Positions 7,314-16,159 of a stretch of 64,000 bases of DNA are shown here, in pieces. Within the stretch, counting starts at the first letter, position 1. Each line of letters opens with the position of its first letter. Source of the DNA: BP-133 sp040756995 (GTDB taxonomy: Bacteria; Actinomycetota; Acidimicrobiia; IMCC26256; BP-133). Under the pieces are notes generated by a model. It had not been told where the DNA came from. It made no database searches and saw only the letters and a list, made by a program, of their open reading frames with translations. The DNA lies in contig JBFLYK010000026.1 of assembly GCA_040756995.1 (NCBI GenBank), forward strand, positions 1 through 64,000, in the 5' to 3' direction. The position numbers and the translations under genes are program-made.

Positions 7314-8926
7314 GCGGCGCTGACCGGGGCCGCGCCGCCGAGGTAGGCGCGGACGACGGTCGGATCGTCGAGAACGTCGGGGGGCGGGCCGGCGGCGATG
7401 ATGCGCCCCCCGTCGAGGGCGACGAGACGGTCGCAGGTCGCCCGCAGCAAGGGAACGTCGTGCTCGACGAGGACGAGGGCGGCGCCGGTGGCATCGCGGA
7501 TGCCTTTGAGGACGGGCCCCAGCGCCTCCGCTTCGGCCCGGGCCAGACCGGCGCTGGGCTCGTCGAGGAGCAGAACCTCGGGTTCCTGGGCCAGGAGGCA
7601 GCCGAACTCCACCAGCCGTCGGGAGCCGGTGGACAGCTCGGAGGCGAACCGGTCGCGGAAGACGCCGAGCCGCAGCAGGGCCAGGATGCGCTCCACCCGT
7701 TCGAACACCTCGGCTTCGGACAGGATCGACGCCGGCAGCCGCAGGGCGGCGGCCAGCGGCTCCCGCGACGTCACCCACCGCTCGCAGCTCACGGCCAGCG
7801 TCTCGGTGACCGTCAGGCCGGGGAAGAGGCGGGCGTCCTGGAAGGAGCGGCCGAGACCGTGCATGGCCCGGCCGTCGGGCGACAGCCGGCTCAGGTCGAG
7901 CTCGCCGAGATGTACGGTGCCGGCGTTGGGAGCCACGAAGCCTGACAGCAGATCGAGCACGGTCGTCTTGCCGGCGCCGTTGGGACCCATGAGCCCGACG
8001 ATCTCGCCCGGCTCGATGTCGAGATCGACGTCGTCGACGGCGGTGACACCGCCGAAGGTCTTGCGCAGCCCCCGGGCGGTGAGCGTGGCCCGGGTCTTTC
8101 CGGCGTGGACGAGGCCGGCGATGTCGAACGTGCGGAACGTCTTGTCGCCTTCGACGGTGCCGTTTCCGTTCGCCGCCGCCTCGACCTGATCCCGGGCGCC
8201 GGACAGGAACACGGATCGGACGAGGTCACCCCGTTCGAGGATCTCCCGGGCGGGACCGGAGAAGCGGGTCTCGCCCTTCTCCAGGAACACGGCCCGATCG
8301 GCCACCTGCAGCGCCAGTTCCGCCGACTGTTCCACGAGGACGACGGCGACGCCTTCGGCCTGGAGGCGCCGCACGACATCGAGGAGCTCCATGACCACGA
8401 CCGGAGCCAGACCGAGCGACAGCTCGTCGACCAGCAGCAGCCGGGGTTCGGGCATGAACGCCTGGGCCAGAGCCAGCATCTGCTGCTGGCCACCGGAGAG
8501 CAGACCGGCCCGGGTCTCGAGGCGGGTGGAGAGGCCGGGGAACAGATGGAGGGCCCGCTCCAGCGCCTGCTTCGAACGCTGCCTGTTGCGGCGGTGCGAC
8601 CACGTCGCCATCCGCAGGTTCTCGCCGACCGTCAGGTCGGGGAAGATGCCGCGCCCGCCCGGCATGTGGGCCACACCGAGCGAGGCCATCTTCCACGGCG
8701 GGGTGCCGGTCACGTCGCGCCCGTCGAGGAGGACTTGGCCGCCCTTGGGCGGTGTGAGCCCGGAGATGGCCCGGAGCAACGTGGACTTGCCGGCGCCGTT
8801 GGTGCCGAGGACGGCCAGCACCTCGCCCTCGTGGACGTCGATGCTCACGTCGAAGAGGATCTGCGTCCGCCCGTAGGCGACGTCGAGGCCCCGGCACTCG
8901 AGCAGCGGTTTGCGGACGGGCGTCAT
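7310..8926 (-). CDS. Fused LivF-LivG-type ABC transporter ATPase
   Basis: About 538 residues with two ATPase domains in one chain. The N-terminal domain is LivF-like: Walker A GTNGAGKST, signature LLSGGQQQMLALAQAF, Walker B LLLVDELSLGL, and the Gln-type switch LVEQSAE usual for LivF. The C-terminal domain, from about residue 285, is LivG-like: Walker A GPNGAGKTT, signature ELSTGSRRLVEFGCLL, Walker B VLLLDEPSAGL and switch histidine LVEHD. Together they would power the LivH-M permease encoded just upstream on the same strand; the ATG overlaps that gene's stop (ATGA, 8923-8926). The substrate class, amino acids or similar small amphipathic compounds, is inferred from the family. Confidence 0.93.
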   Translation of the reverse strand: MTPVRKPLLECRGLDVAYGRTQILFDVSIDVHEGEVLAVLGTNGAGKSTLLRAISGLTPPKGGQVLLDGRDVTGTPPWKMASLGVAHMPGGRGIFPDLTVGENLRMATWSHRRNRQRSKQALERALHLFPGLSTRLETRAGLLSGGQQQMLALAQAFMPEPRLLLVDELSLGLAPVVVMELLDVVRRLQAEGVAVVLVEQSAELALQVADRAVFLEKGETRFSGPAREILERGDLVRSVFLSGARDQVEAAANGNGTVEGDKTFRTFDIAGLVHAGKTRATLTARGLRKTFGGVTAVDDVDLDIEPGEIVGLMGPNGAGKTTVLDLLSGFVAPNAGTVHLGELDLSRLSPDGRAMHGLGRSFQDARLFPGLTVTETLAVSCERWVTSREPLAAALRLPASILSEAEVFERVERILALLRLGVFRDRFASELSTGSRRLVEFGCLLAQEPEVLLLDEPSAGLARAEAEALGPVLKGIRDATGAALVLVEHDVPLLRATCDRLVALDGGRIIAAGPPPDVLDDPTVVRAYLGGAAPVSAA

Positions 8927-10926
8927 GCGCCCACCAGTGCTTCCTCGTCGGCGCCGACCGGCACGGTCGCCGCTTCCGGTCGGGGTTCGCCGGCGGCCCC
9001 GGGCAGCTCGATGCCGCGCCGCCGGGCCACCAGCCCGAACAGCCGCCGGCGCAACCCGGCGGTGACCTGGGCCAGCCCGCCGGGCAGTACCAGCAGCACG
9101 AAGAGCACGCCGGCACCGGTTACGATCAGCTGCAGGCCGCCGGCCAGTGCGTACTGGGCGTACCGGAGGAACACCGCCCCGGCCAGCGCTCCGCCGAGCG
9201 ACGTCGCTCCCCCCAGCACGACCATCGAGAAGGCCTCGAAACCCATGGCCGGCGTGAAGCTGCCGGCCCGCACTCCGTCGAGGACGACGGCGTGCAGCCC
9301 GCCGGCCAGTCCGGCCAGCGCGCCGCTCACGGCGAAGGCGGCCAGCTTCGTGCGGCTCACGTTGATGCCCCGGGCGGCGGCGGCCCGTTCGTTGTCCCGT
9401 ACGGCCACCATCGAACGGCCCGGGCGGGAACGGCGGATGCCGGTCACGCAGACCAGCACCCCGACGAGCACGACGAGGCAGAAGTAGTAGAGGGTCCGCT
9501 CGTCGTGGAGATCGAACCGGGACAGCAGCACCGCCCGCTCCACCTGCTGCGGGATGAGATCGCCGAAGGTGGCCGGGTTGAGGGCGAACGTCGACAGGGG
9601 AACGGCGAAGGCCAACGTGGTGACACCGAGGAAGAGGCCCCGTACCCGCAACGCCGGCAGGCCGATCAGCACGGCCACGAGCATCCCGGCGGCCGCCCCG
9701 GCCAGGAGGGCGAAGAGGAGGTCGGCGCCCGTCCGGCTGACGAGGTCGCCGGCCACCACCGCGCCGAGCCCGGCGATGGCGAACTGCCCGAGGCTGATCT
9801 GGCCCGCCCACCCCGTCAGCACCACGAGGGAGATGGCCACGATGGCGTAGACGAGCGTGACCGAGCCCAGCAGGCTGATCTGGCTGGGGGACAGGGCGTT
9901 CGGCACCACGATCGCCGCCGCCAGCAGCGCGCCGTAGAGCAGCCGACGGCTCCACACGATCTCGGGGAGCCGGGCGAGCGGCGTGGGGACGGGCGGCGTC
10001 TCGCCCGCCGCCGACCAGCTCGTCCCGAGGGCGTCGTCGGAGCGGGACAGCTTGTCCCGCTGGAACAGCAGTCCGGTGAGGATGACGCCCAGGAGAGCGA
10101 CGTCGACGAGGCTGGAGCGGGACCAGTTCCAGAACACGGCCTGCTGGAACACGCCGACGCCGATCCCGGCCAGCATGGCCCGGGGCAGGCTCTCCATGCG
10201 GGCGAGGACCGCCGCGGCCAGTGCCGGCAGTAGCAGCGCCGGGCCGCTGGTAAAGCTCGACCCGGAACCGATCAGCGGCGCCGCCAGCATGGCCGACAGG
10301 GCGGAGAGCACCGCCGCCACCGCCCACACCACGGTTGACAGGCGCCGGACGGGAATGCCGAGCAGCATGGCCCGTTCGGCATTGGCCGAACTGGCGCGGA
10401 TGCCGACACCGACGGCGCTGCGGCGCAGGAACAGCGTCATGGCGGCGAGGACGACCGGCACGACGATCAGCACCTGGACGTGGGCGCCGTTGAACAGCAG
10501 CGGCGAGACGGAGAACGACACCTGCAGCGGTGTCCGGAACCCGCCGGTGAGGCCGCCGAGCGGTCCGCCGCCACCGAACAGCGACGGGAGCGTCATCTCG
10601 ATGCCCGACAGGATCTGGGCCAGACCGATGGTGGCCACGGTGAGCACGAGCCGGGGAGCCCAGAAGAAGCGCTGGATCACCAGCCGGTCGGCCGCCGCGC
10701 CGACCAGCGCGGCAACGACGAGCCCCATGGCGAAGGCGGCGTAGTAGTTCCAGCCCCGGTACTGGAACAGCGAGGTGGCCAGCACGCCGGCCGCGGAGCC
10801 GAGGGCGGCCTGGGCGAAGTTCACGATGCGGCAGGCCCGGTAGACGAGCACCAGCCCCACGGCCGAGAGGCCGGTCAGGGAACCGAGGACGACTCCCTGG
10901 AGGACGACACCGGCAGGCAGGTTCAT
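8923..10926 (-). CDS. Fused LivH-LivM-type ABC transporter permease
   Basis: About 667 residues joining two permeases that are normally separate. The first half is LivH-like (LQGVVLGSLTGLSAVGLVLVYRACRIVNFAQ), the second LivM-like (VVLTGWAGQISLGQFAIAGLGA, then RDNERAAAARGINVSRTKLAAFAVSGALAGLAGGL). A hydrophilic linker of about 50 residues joins them (QRDKLSRSDDALGTSW). It should form the full inner-membrane channel of transporter 1. I took the ATG at 10926, where the hydrophobic start NLPAGVVLQG begins; it overlaps the binding-protein stop by 4 nt. Confidence 0.93.
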   Translation of the reverse strand: MNLPAGVVLQGVVLGSLTGLSAVGLVLVYRACRIVNFAQAALGSAAGVLATSLFQYRGWNYYAAFAMGLVVAALVGAAADRLVIQRFFWAPRLVLTVATIGLAQILSGIEMTLPSLFGGGGPLGGLTGGFRTPLQVSFSVSPLLFNGAHVQVLIVVPVVLAAMTLFLRRSAVGVGIRASSANAERAMLLGIPVRRLSTVVWAVAAVLSALSAMLAAPLIGSGSSFTSGPALLLPALAAAVLARMESLPRAMLAGIGVGVFQQAVFWNWSRSSLVDVALLGVILTGLLFQRDKLSRSDDALGTSWSAAGETPPVPTPLARLPEIVWSRRLLYGALLAAAIVVPNALSPSQISLLGSVTLVYAIVAISLVVLTGWAGQISLGQFAIAGLGAVVAGDLVSRTGADLLFALLAGAAAGMLVAVLIGLPALRVRGLFLGVTTLAFAVPLSTFALNPATFGDLIPQQVERAVLLSRFDLHDERTLYYFCLVVLVGVLVCVTGIRRSRPGRSMVAVRDNERAAAARGINVSRTKLAAFAVSGALAGLAGGLHAVVLDGVRAGSFTPAMGFEAFSMVVLGGATSLGGALAGAVFLRYAQYALAGGLQLIVTGAGVLFVLLVLPGGLAQVTAGLRRRLFGLVARRRGIELPGAAGEPRPEAATVPVGADEEALVGA

Positions 10927-12755
10927 GGCGCGGCCGCCGGGGGGATGGGCGCCGGCGGCGGTTCGGCGGGCCACGACGCTCCCCGGAACCGCCGGCCGCC
11001 GTGGAGCGTGACCCAGCGGCCGGGCTTGTTGTTGAAGGCGGAGAGGGCGTTGCGGTCGTAGTACATCTCCCGGGCGTCATCGCTGCAGGTGTGATCGGTG
11101 GGGGAGAAGCTCCACCGACCGAAGCTGCCGGTGCGGGCCGGGTAGGCGTACATGCCGGCGGCGAAGGTCTCCGGCGTGAGGTTCGGCCCCGCCATCTGCA
11201 GGCCGATGAACAGCATCAGGAAGTTGTAGTAGTACTGGTCGCGGGTGACGGCCGGTTCCTCGTTGGGTCGCACCGCCTTGAACGCCCGGTACGACTCCGA
11301 GTCCTTTCCCTGGAAGATGTCGGACAGGAAGCTTTGCCCGTAGGCGAACTGCCACTGGTCCTGGTCGTAGAACTGGCCGAGGATGTCGATGTCGGTGAGC
11401 GCCGAGCCGGTCACGAACCACTCGGGCCAGTAGTCCTGCTGGGTGGCCGCTCCGGTGAGAAAGTAGGGCAGGATCGGGTCGGTCACCAGGATGACGGTGG
11501 TGACGCCGGCGCCCTTCAGCTGGGCGGCCATGTTCGGCGCTTCCTGCTGCATCTTGGCGAAGTCGAGGGAGTAGTGGATCTCCTTGGCGACGTCGATGCC
11601 GGCCGCCCGCAGGCGGGGCTTGCCGTCTTCGACGCACTGCTTGTAGACGGGGTCGTCGGGCACGAGCAGGCCGTACCGGCGGGGCTTCTGGCGCATCGCC
11701 GCGCTGCCGGCCCGGGCCGCGTTGTCGGTCGGCTTGAACCGCTTGGCCAGCAGGTCGGTGGCGTTCTGGACCAGCGTCGTGCAGTCGATCAGCTGACCCC
11801 AGGCGTAGGGCGCCTTCGACTGGTAGTAGCTCTCGGGGAGGTGCAGGCCGCCGAAGGCGATGACCTTCTGGCGCACGAGGGCGTCGAGGTACGGCTGGCT
11901 GATGGCCGACAGGTCGGCGAAGGCGCCGATCTCCTGGCCGACCTTGAGGGCGTCGGCGTTGGCCTCCTCCTGGCCGCTGCCGGCGAACTCCTTCACCATG
12001 TCGCCCCGGCCCTGGTACGTGACGAGCTTCACCTTGCGGCCGTAGAGCTGGAAGCGGGAGTTGAAGTACTCGAGCAGCGCGTCGCGGCTGCGGATCTGGT
12101 CTTCCTTGGTGTCGGTGAGGCCCTTCTGCCGGGCCTGTTCCCGCAGCTTCTCCTGATCCCTGCCGCCGCTGCCGCCCCGGTCGCCGTTCTCCCGCATGAC
12201 GACGGTGATGGTGTCGGCGGTCACGCCCCGCGACGTCGCTCCGCCGTTGTCGGTGCCGTTCCACTTCAGACAGGGCGGGGAGTACGGGGTGTTGGAGTCC
12301 TGCAGCGCGCCACCGGCGCAGTCCCGTCCGACGGTGACGGTGCCCGGGCCCGGCACGGAGCCCGGCTTGGCGGCGCCCGGCCCGCTGGCGGCGGTGGCAC
12401 CGGAGCGGGCGGAACCCGGCGGGCCCGAGGCCGCGGTGCCGCTGCCGGCCCGCTTGGCCGTTGAGGCCGTGGCGCCGGCGGTCGGCCCGGACGGAGCGGT
12501 GCGGGCGGCGATGGTCGTGCCGGTGACGGCCTCCTCGCCGGCGGGCACGGCCTCGGCGGCGGCGGCTTCGTCGGTCGCTTCGTCGGTGGGGACCGGAACC
12601 GGAGCGGTGGGCACGTCGCTGGCGCCGGACAGCGCCAGCGTCGACAGCGGCCGGCTCGGCACCAGCAGCGTCAGGAAGAGCAGCACCACGACGAGGCCGG
12701 CCAGCGGGCCGTAGCCGCGCAGGATCAGCCGGTTGGCTTTGGTTCTGGGATCCAC
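10923..12755 (-). CDS. Membrane-anchored LivK-type substrate-binding protein
   Basis: About 610 residues. A single N-terminal membrane helix (PLAGLVVVLLFLTLLVPS) is followed by a low-complexity Ala/Thr/Ser/Pro linker to about residue 150 and then a type I periplasmic binding domain (TADTITVVMRENGDRGG, KVKLVTYQGRGDMVKEF, LLVPDDPVYKQCVEDG). Without a lipobox it is probably held by the uncleaved helix rather than by lipid. It is the substrate receptor of transporter 1; the surface-protein gene upstream is 43 nt away, and the permease gene downstream overlaps. The domain is longer than classical LivK and shares its overall plan with the outer domain of the nearby anti-sigma factor. Confidence 0.88.
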   Translation of the reverse strand: MDPRTKANRLILRGYGPLAGLVVVLLFLTLLVPSRPLSTLALSGASDVPTAPVPVPTDEATDEAAAAEAVPAGEEAVTGTTIAARTAPSGPTAGATASTAKRAGSGTAASGPPGSARSGATAASGPGAAKPGSVPGPGTVTVGRDCAGGALQDSNTPYSPPCLKWNGTDNGGATSRGVTADTITVVMRENGDRGGSGGRDQEKLREQARQKGLTDTKEDQIRSRDALLEYFNSRFQLYGRKVKLVTYQGRGDMVKEFAGSGQEEANADALKVGQEIGAFADLSAISQPYLDALVRQKVIAFGGLHLPESYYQSKAPYAWGQLIDCTTLVQNATDLLAKRFKPTDNAARAGSAAMRQKPRRYGLLVPDDPVYKQCVEDGKPRLRAAGIDVAKEIHYSLDFAKMQQEAPNMAAQLKGAGVTTVILVTDPILPYFLTGAATQQDYWPEWFVTGSALTDIDILGQFYDQDQWQFAYGQSFLSDIFQGKDSESYRAFKAVRPNEEPAVTRDQYYYNFLMLFIGLQMAGPNLTPETFAAGMYAYPARTGSFGRWSFSPTDHTCSDDAREMYYDRNALSAFNNKPGRWVTLHGGRRFRGASWPAEPPPAPIPPAAAP

Positions 12756-12798
12756 GGAACGAAGAGCCTTTCCCTTGTGCCGTCAGCCGTCGTGCGGG

Positions 12799-14250
12799 TC
12801 AGCCACCGCCCCCGCCGACCAGCCGGCGGAGACGGAGCTTGTCGCCCAGGGCGAGGATGGCGATGGCGAGGAGTGCTGCCCCGAGGACGAGTGGTGCAGA
12901 GGCGCCGCCCGGCGCCGTCGTGGCGACGGGGCGGGCGGCCACAGTGCTCCCGTCCGCCACCGCTGGTGCATCAGAAGTGCGGGCGGCGCCGGACGGGGCA
13001 GTCGGTGCCGCCACCGGCAGCGACGACTCGTAACTCGACGAGGAGTCGCCGTAGCCGGCGCCGGCGGCGAAATCGGTGGTCGGTGCGGATGCAGGTGCGG
13101 GTTCCGGCGCCGGCGCGGCGACGGGGGCCGGGGCGGGCGGCGTGAAGGCCGGCGGCGCTTCTGGAGACTCGACCGGCAGGGGCGGCGGCGCCGGGGGCGC
13201 CAGGTCGGCCACCTCGACGTTGCCGATCCGGGCGGCGGCACCGCCGAGCTCGAGGCGCCCACCGCCCCGGGTGGTGCCGGCGGCGAGGAGGGCGTTGACC
13301 ACCAGGCGGGAGGCGGCCGCATCGGGGGCGGCGGCGAACAACGCGTCGAGGATCTGGTTGAGCACCGGGACGGCCGGCTGCGTCGCCTGGCCGAGAAGGT
13401 TGGCCACCGGTTCGGGGTTGCGGACCTGGATGACCAGCGAGGAGACGGCGGCGCCGGCGGCGTCGGCGGTGCTGACCGGGACCTCGAGCCGCAGCCCGAC
13501 CGGGGCCAGCGCATCGTTGACCGTCTTCAGCGCGTCGGCCGGCGAGGCCGCGCCGGCGGGCAGCGGCAGCGTCTGTCCGGCCAGGCTGATCGAGCCGATG
13601 GAGAACGACGCGGTACCGGGCTCGCCCATCGCCTGACGGGCCGTCCACACCAGGTTGGACAGCACGACCTCGGGGGCCCCGCTGGAGCCCCCGAGCACGA
13701 GACGGTCGAGTGTCACAGTCGACGAGGTGACGCCGCCGTCGGCCTGCGCCGCGCTCTCGCCGGCGGTGAAGGTGAGGACGCCGGGCACCCCGAGTTCGGG
13801 GCCCCGCACCCGGGCCCGCGACTCCGGCGTCCTCGAAGCATGCGCCTCCTCCCAGGCGAGAGCCGGCGCTCCCGGCACGGCCGGAACCTCCGACGGGGGA
13901 GCGAGCGGGTTCCGCTCGACGTCGGGATGCTCACGGTCGTCGGCGGTGATCGGTGCCGGCAGCGCCGGCAACGGCACCGGCGCCTTCGACGCCACGGTGC
14001 CGAGGATCATCGACATCATCCCGAAGTCGGCCCACCCGGCCGAGGCATGGGCGCTGCCGCCCTGCACCTCGGCCTGGGCCACGCCGATGCCGGCGCCCAC
14101 GCTCGGGATGCCCACATAGGGCACGACTCTGGCCAGCTGCGCGCGGGCCAACCCCGTGCGGAGAGTCTCCGCCTGTCCCGGCAGGGCGGCGAAGGTCGTG
14201 GCGGCTCCGACCGCCACCGACAGCACCACCAGCCGACCGCGTCGCGCCAT
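12799..14250 (-). CDS. Secreted surface protein with C-terminal membrane anchor
   Basis: About 483 residues. Signal peptide at the start (RLVVLSVAVGAATTFAALPGQAE). The middle has repeated weakly conserved beta-rich segments and two Val/Leu-rich stretches (TVTLDRLVLGGSSGAPEVVL). A long Pro/Ala/Ser-rich stalk follows, then a C-terminal helix (PLVLGAALLAIAILALGDK) and a basic end LRLRRLVGGGGG. This is the layout of cell-surface proteins with choice-of-anchor C-termini. A protein of the same layout is encoded at 33419-34939 beside the other Liv operon, which hints at a role with the transporter, such as a surface scaffold. Function is unknown. It is first in Liv operon 1. Confidence 0.75.
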   Translation of the reverse strand: MARRGRLVVLSVAVGAATTFAALPGQAETLRTGLARAQLARVVPYVGIPSVGAGIGVAQAEVQGGSAHASAGWADFGMMSMILGTVASKAPVPLPALPAPITADDREHPDVERNPLAPPSEVPAVPGAPALAWEEAHASRTPESRARVRGPELGVPGVLTFTAGESAAQADGGVTSSTVTLDRLVLGGSSGAPEVVLSNLVWTARQAMGEPGTASFSIGSISLAGQTLPLPAGAASPADALKTVNDALAPVGLRLEVPVSTADAAGAAVSSLVIQVRNPEPVANLLGQATQPAVPVLNQILDALFAAAPDAAASRLVVNALLAAGTTRGGGRLELGGAAARIGNVEVADLAPPAPPPLPVESPEAPPAFTPPAPAPVAAPAPEPAPASAPTTDFAAGAGYGDSSSSYESSLPVAAPTAPSGAARTSDAPAVADGSTVAARPVATTAPGGASAPLVLGAALLAIAILALGDKLRLRRLVGGGGG

Positions 14251-14417
14251 GAGTTCCCCCAGTTGCCGTCTCGATCAACGACCGGACGGATAGACGGATT
14301 ATTCGCCGTTCCCGGCCGCTTTCACTCCTTTCTCACAAAGCGCTGACGAACCGACCCATCTAAGGGTCTTCGCGCAGTACCCGGCTGCGATGCGGTCCCG
14401 TCCCAGAAGGGCTGTGC

Positions 14418-14450
14418 CGTGGTTATGCACTTAGGTTGTCGATAACCACG
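14418..14450. promoter_or_regulatory. 9-bp inverted repeat, possible operator
   Basis: CGTGGTTAT (14418-14426) and ATAACCACG (14442-14450) form a perfect inverted repeat with a 15-nt spacer. It lies in the 293-nt, relatively AT-rich gap between the surface-protein gene (minus) and the T7SS cassette (plus), about 95 nt upstream of the cassette. The arm spacing suits a dimeric repressor or activator. No regulator gene is adjacent. Confidence 0.45.
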
Positions 14451-14529
14451 ACGCGTCGCTTTCCCGATGTGCTCGATACCGCCGGGAACTTGCCTGACGA
14501 CGACCAGCGTCGTGTTCCGCAAAGATCGT

Positions 14530-14546
14530 TAATCTGGGCGACCGTG
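14530..14546 (+). promoter_or_regulatory. -10 box and leaderless start of T7SS cassette
   Basis: TAATCT at 14530-14535 matches the TANNNT form of a -10 element and ends 8 nt before the GTG at 14544, so transcription would begin at or next to the start codon. No ribosome-binding site is visible before the GTG, consistent with leaderless translation. No good -35 is seen. Confidence 0.45.
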
Positions 14547-14849
14547 GCGGACATCAGGGTCGACCCGGCGGCCCTCGAAGAGCTGGCCAGACGGCTGGCG
14601 GGCCTCAAGGTGGAATTCGAAGGCCTCGGCGACCTGATGGAGGACTACGAGCGCTCCGCCGGAAGCCGGGAAATCGCCCGGAAGCTGGAGGACTTCGCCG
14701 ACAACTGGTCGGACCAGCGCGCCAAGGTCGCCGAGCAGCTCCAGAAGCTGGCGGCCATGGCCGCCGGTGCATCGTGCTTCTACCGCGAACGTGAGGCCGC
14801 CCTGGCCGCAGAGCTCAACCAGGCGGCCGGGCCCACGGGACAGGGATGA
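14544..14849 (+). CDS. Small WXG100-like helical protein
   Basis: About 101 residues predicted as a helical hairpin: VDPAALEELARRLAGLKVEFEGLGDLMEDYERSAG, then REIARKLEDFADNWSDQRAKVAEQLQKL. Size, position before a T7SS signal-domain gene, and the Trp in the turn region resemble WXG100/ESAT-6-type partners, although the exact W-x-G is replaced by W-S-D. Such proteins usually dimerise with, or chaperone, the exported partner. I chose GTG 14544 because the upstream in-frame residues do not fit the family and a -10 box abuts it. Its stop overlaps the next ATG (14846-14849). Confidence 0.65.
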   Translation: MADIRVDPAALEELARRLAGLKVEFEGLGDLMEDYERSAGSREIARKLEDFADNWSDQRAKVAEQLQKLAAMAAGASCFYREREAALAAELNQAAGPTGQG

Positions 14850-16159
14850 CCGACCACTGGCTTCCTCTGGCCGAAGAGAACCCGGTCCCGGGTGACCCCT
14901 GGGCGCTGGTGGATCTGGCCAACCGCCTCGGCTCCCGGGAGGCCGTCATCCAGGACGTCGTCGCCGACCTGCGAAAGATCGACTCCACGGGCTAGTGGCA
15001 GAGCCCTGCCGCCGCCGGCTTCGTGGAGGTCCGCGACGACGTCCTGCCCAAGCTCCAATTGCTGGCCACGCGGTTCGAGAAGACGAGCCGGGCGCTGCGC
15101 ACCTACGCCGAAGGGTTGAGCAAGGCTCAGCACGACGCCGAGTACGCCCGGCTGAAGGCGAAGGCCGCGGAGACGACCATCGATCGGGCCGAGCGTGAAC
15201 TGGCCGCCAAGGCCGCTGGAGCCTCCACATCGCCGCTCGATCCGACGGCGGTGCCTGTCTTCACCACCCGCGACCCCGACCAGATCGCCCTCGACGACGG
15301 CCAGAGCGAACTCAGCCTCGCCCGCCAACTCCTCGCCGACGCCGAACACCTGCGCGACGAGGCCGCCGGACGATGCGCCAGGGCCATCGACGACGCCATC
15401 CACGACGACCTCCGCAACGAAGGCGGCGGGATCTGGGGCGGAATCAAGCGCTTCGCCAAGAACATGGTCGACGACTTCCCCTACGTCGACGAGATCGCCC
15501 GCTTCGCCGGCCTCGCCTCCGGGACCCTGGGCCTGCTCTCCCTCATCCCGCCCCTGACCCCCTTCCTGGCCCCCGCCGCCGCCGTCGCCGGCGGAATCTC
15601 CCTCCTGGCCAACAGCACCCTCGCCGCCGCCGGCGAACAAGGTTGGAGTGAGGCCGGATGGGACGCCGCCGGTTTACTGACCTTCGGCCTAGGGCGACTC
15701 GCGACTGCGAGTTCGCGAATGGCGGCAGGCAGCGAACTTGCCAGGGAGGCGGGTCGACTGAGGGAGTTTCGCCTAGCGGGTTCTTTCGCGCCCTTCGAGA
15801 AGCTGACTCCACTTGGAAGCACGCGGCTTCACACCTCGGCCCGCCACCTCAAGGAATCGGCAGGCATCTTCGGCCGAGCGGCGAAGCCGTTCCTGGACAC
15901 CGCTGGACGTCCCGTGGGGCCATGGAGCATGATTCGCTCGTCGGCAGCGTTCTGGCGCCATGCGGAACTGCCGGGCCGTGAGATTCTGGCCGTCGCCCCC
16001 AGAGCGGCTGTGTTGGCCGGTATCTCACGTACCCTCACTGTGATAGGCGGCGGGCTTGACACGCGCGACATCTACAACGACCCGGCCGTCAAAGAGAGAT
16101 TCGAACAGTCTTCGCCGCCGAAGCCCAGCCGATCAAGAGCCGACGGTCATGCACAATGA
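14846..16159 (+). pseudogene. T7SS secretion-signal-domain protein interrupted by in-frame TAG
   Basis: Read through, this is a protein of about 436 residues. The start (LAEENPVPGDPWALVDLANRLG, then VIQDVVADLRKIDSTG) matches the N-terminal T7SS signal domain of actinobacterial polymorphic toxin-like proteins. Codon 50 is TAG (14993-14995), directly followed by WQSPAAAGF, which is the expected Trp motif of the domain. The same frame then stays open to 16159: a coiled-coil region, a hydrophobic Ala/Gly/Leu-rich segment (LASGTLGLLSLIPPLTPFLAPAAAVAGG), and a C-terminal region without a recognised toxin fold. The stop may be a real nonsense mutation, a sequencing error, or be bypassed; a GTG at 15023 could restart translation but would lose the signal domain. 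Confidence 0.75.

Noticed and set aside
5574..7778. A 734-codon minus-strand frame opposite the anti-sigma gene
   Set aside because: It has no family motif, is Arg/Gly/Pro-rich, and lies opposite a gene with clear domains; typical GC-driven shadow.
14993..14995. TAG read as a coding codon (pyrrolysine or recoded stop)
   Set aside because: Other genes in the window end in TAG and no recoding signal or matching tRNA is seen here; mutation or sequence error is simpler.
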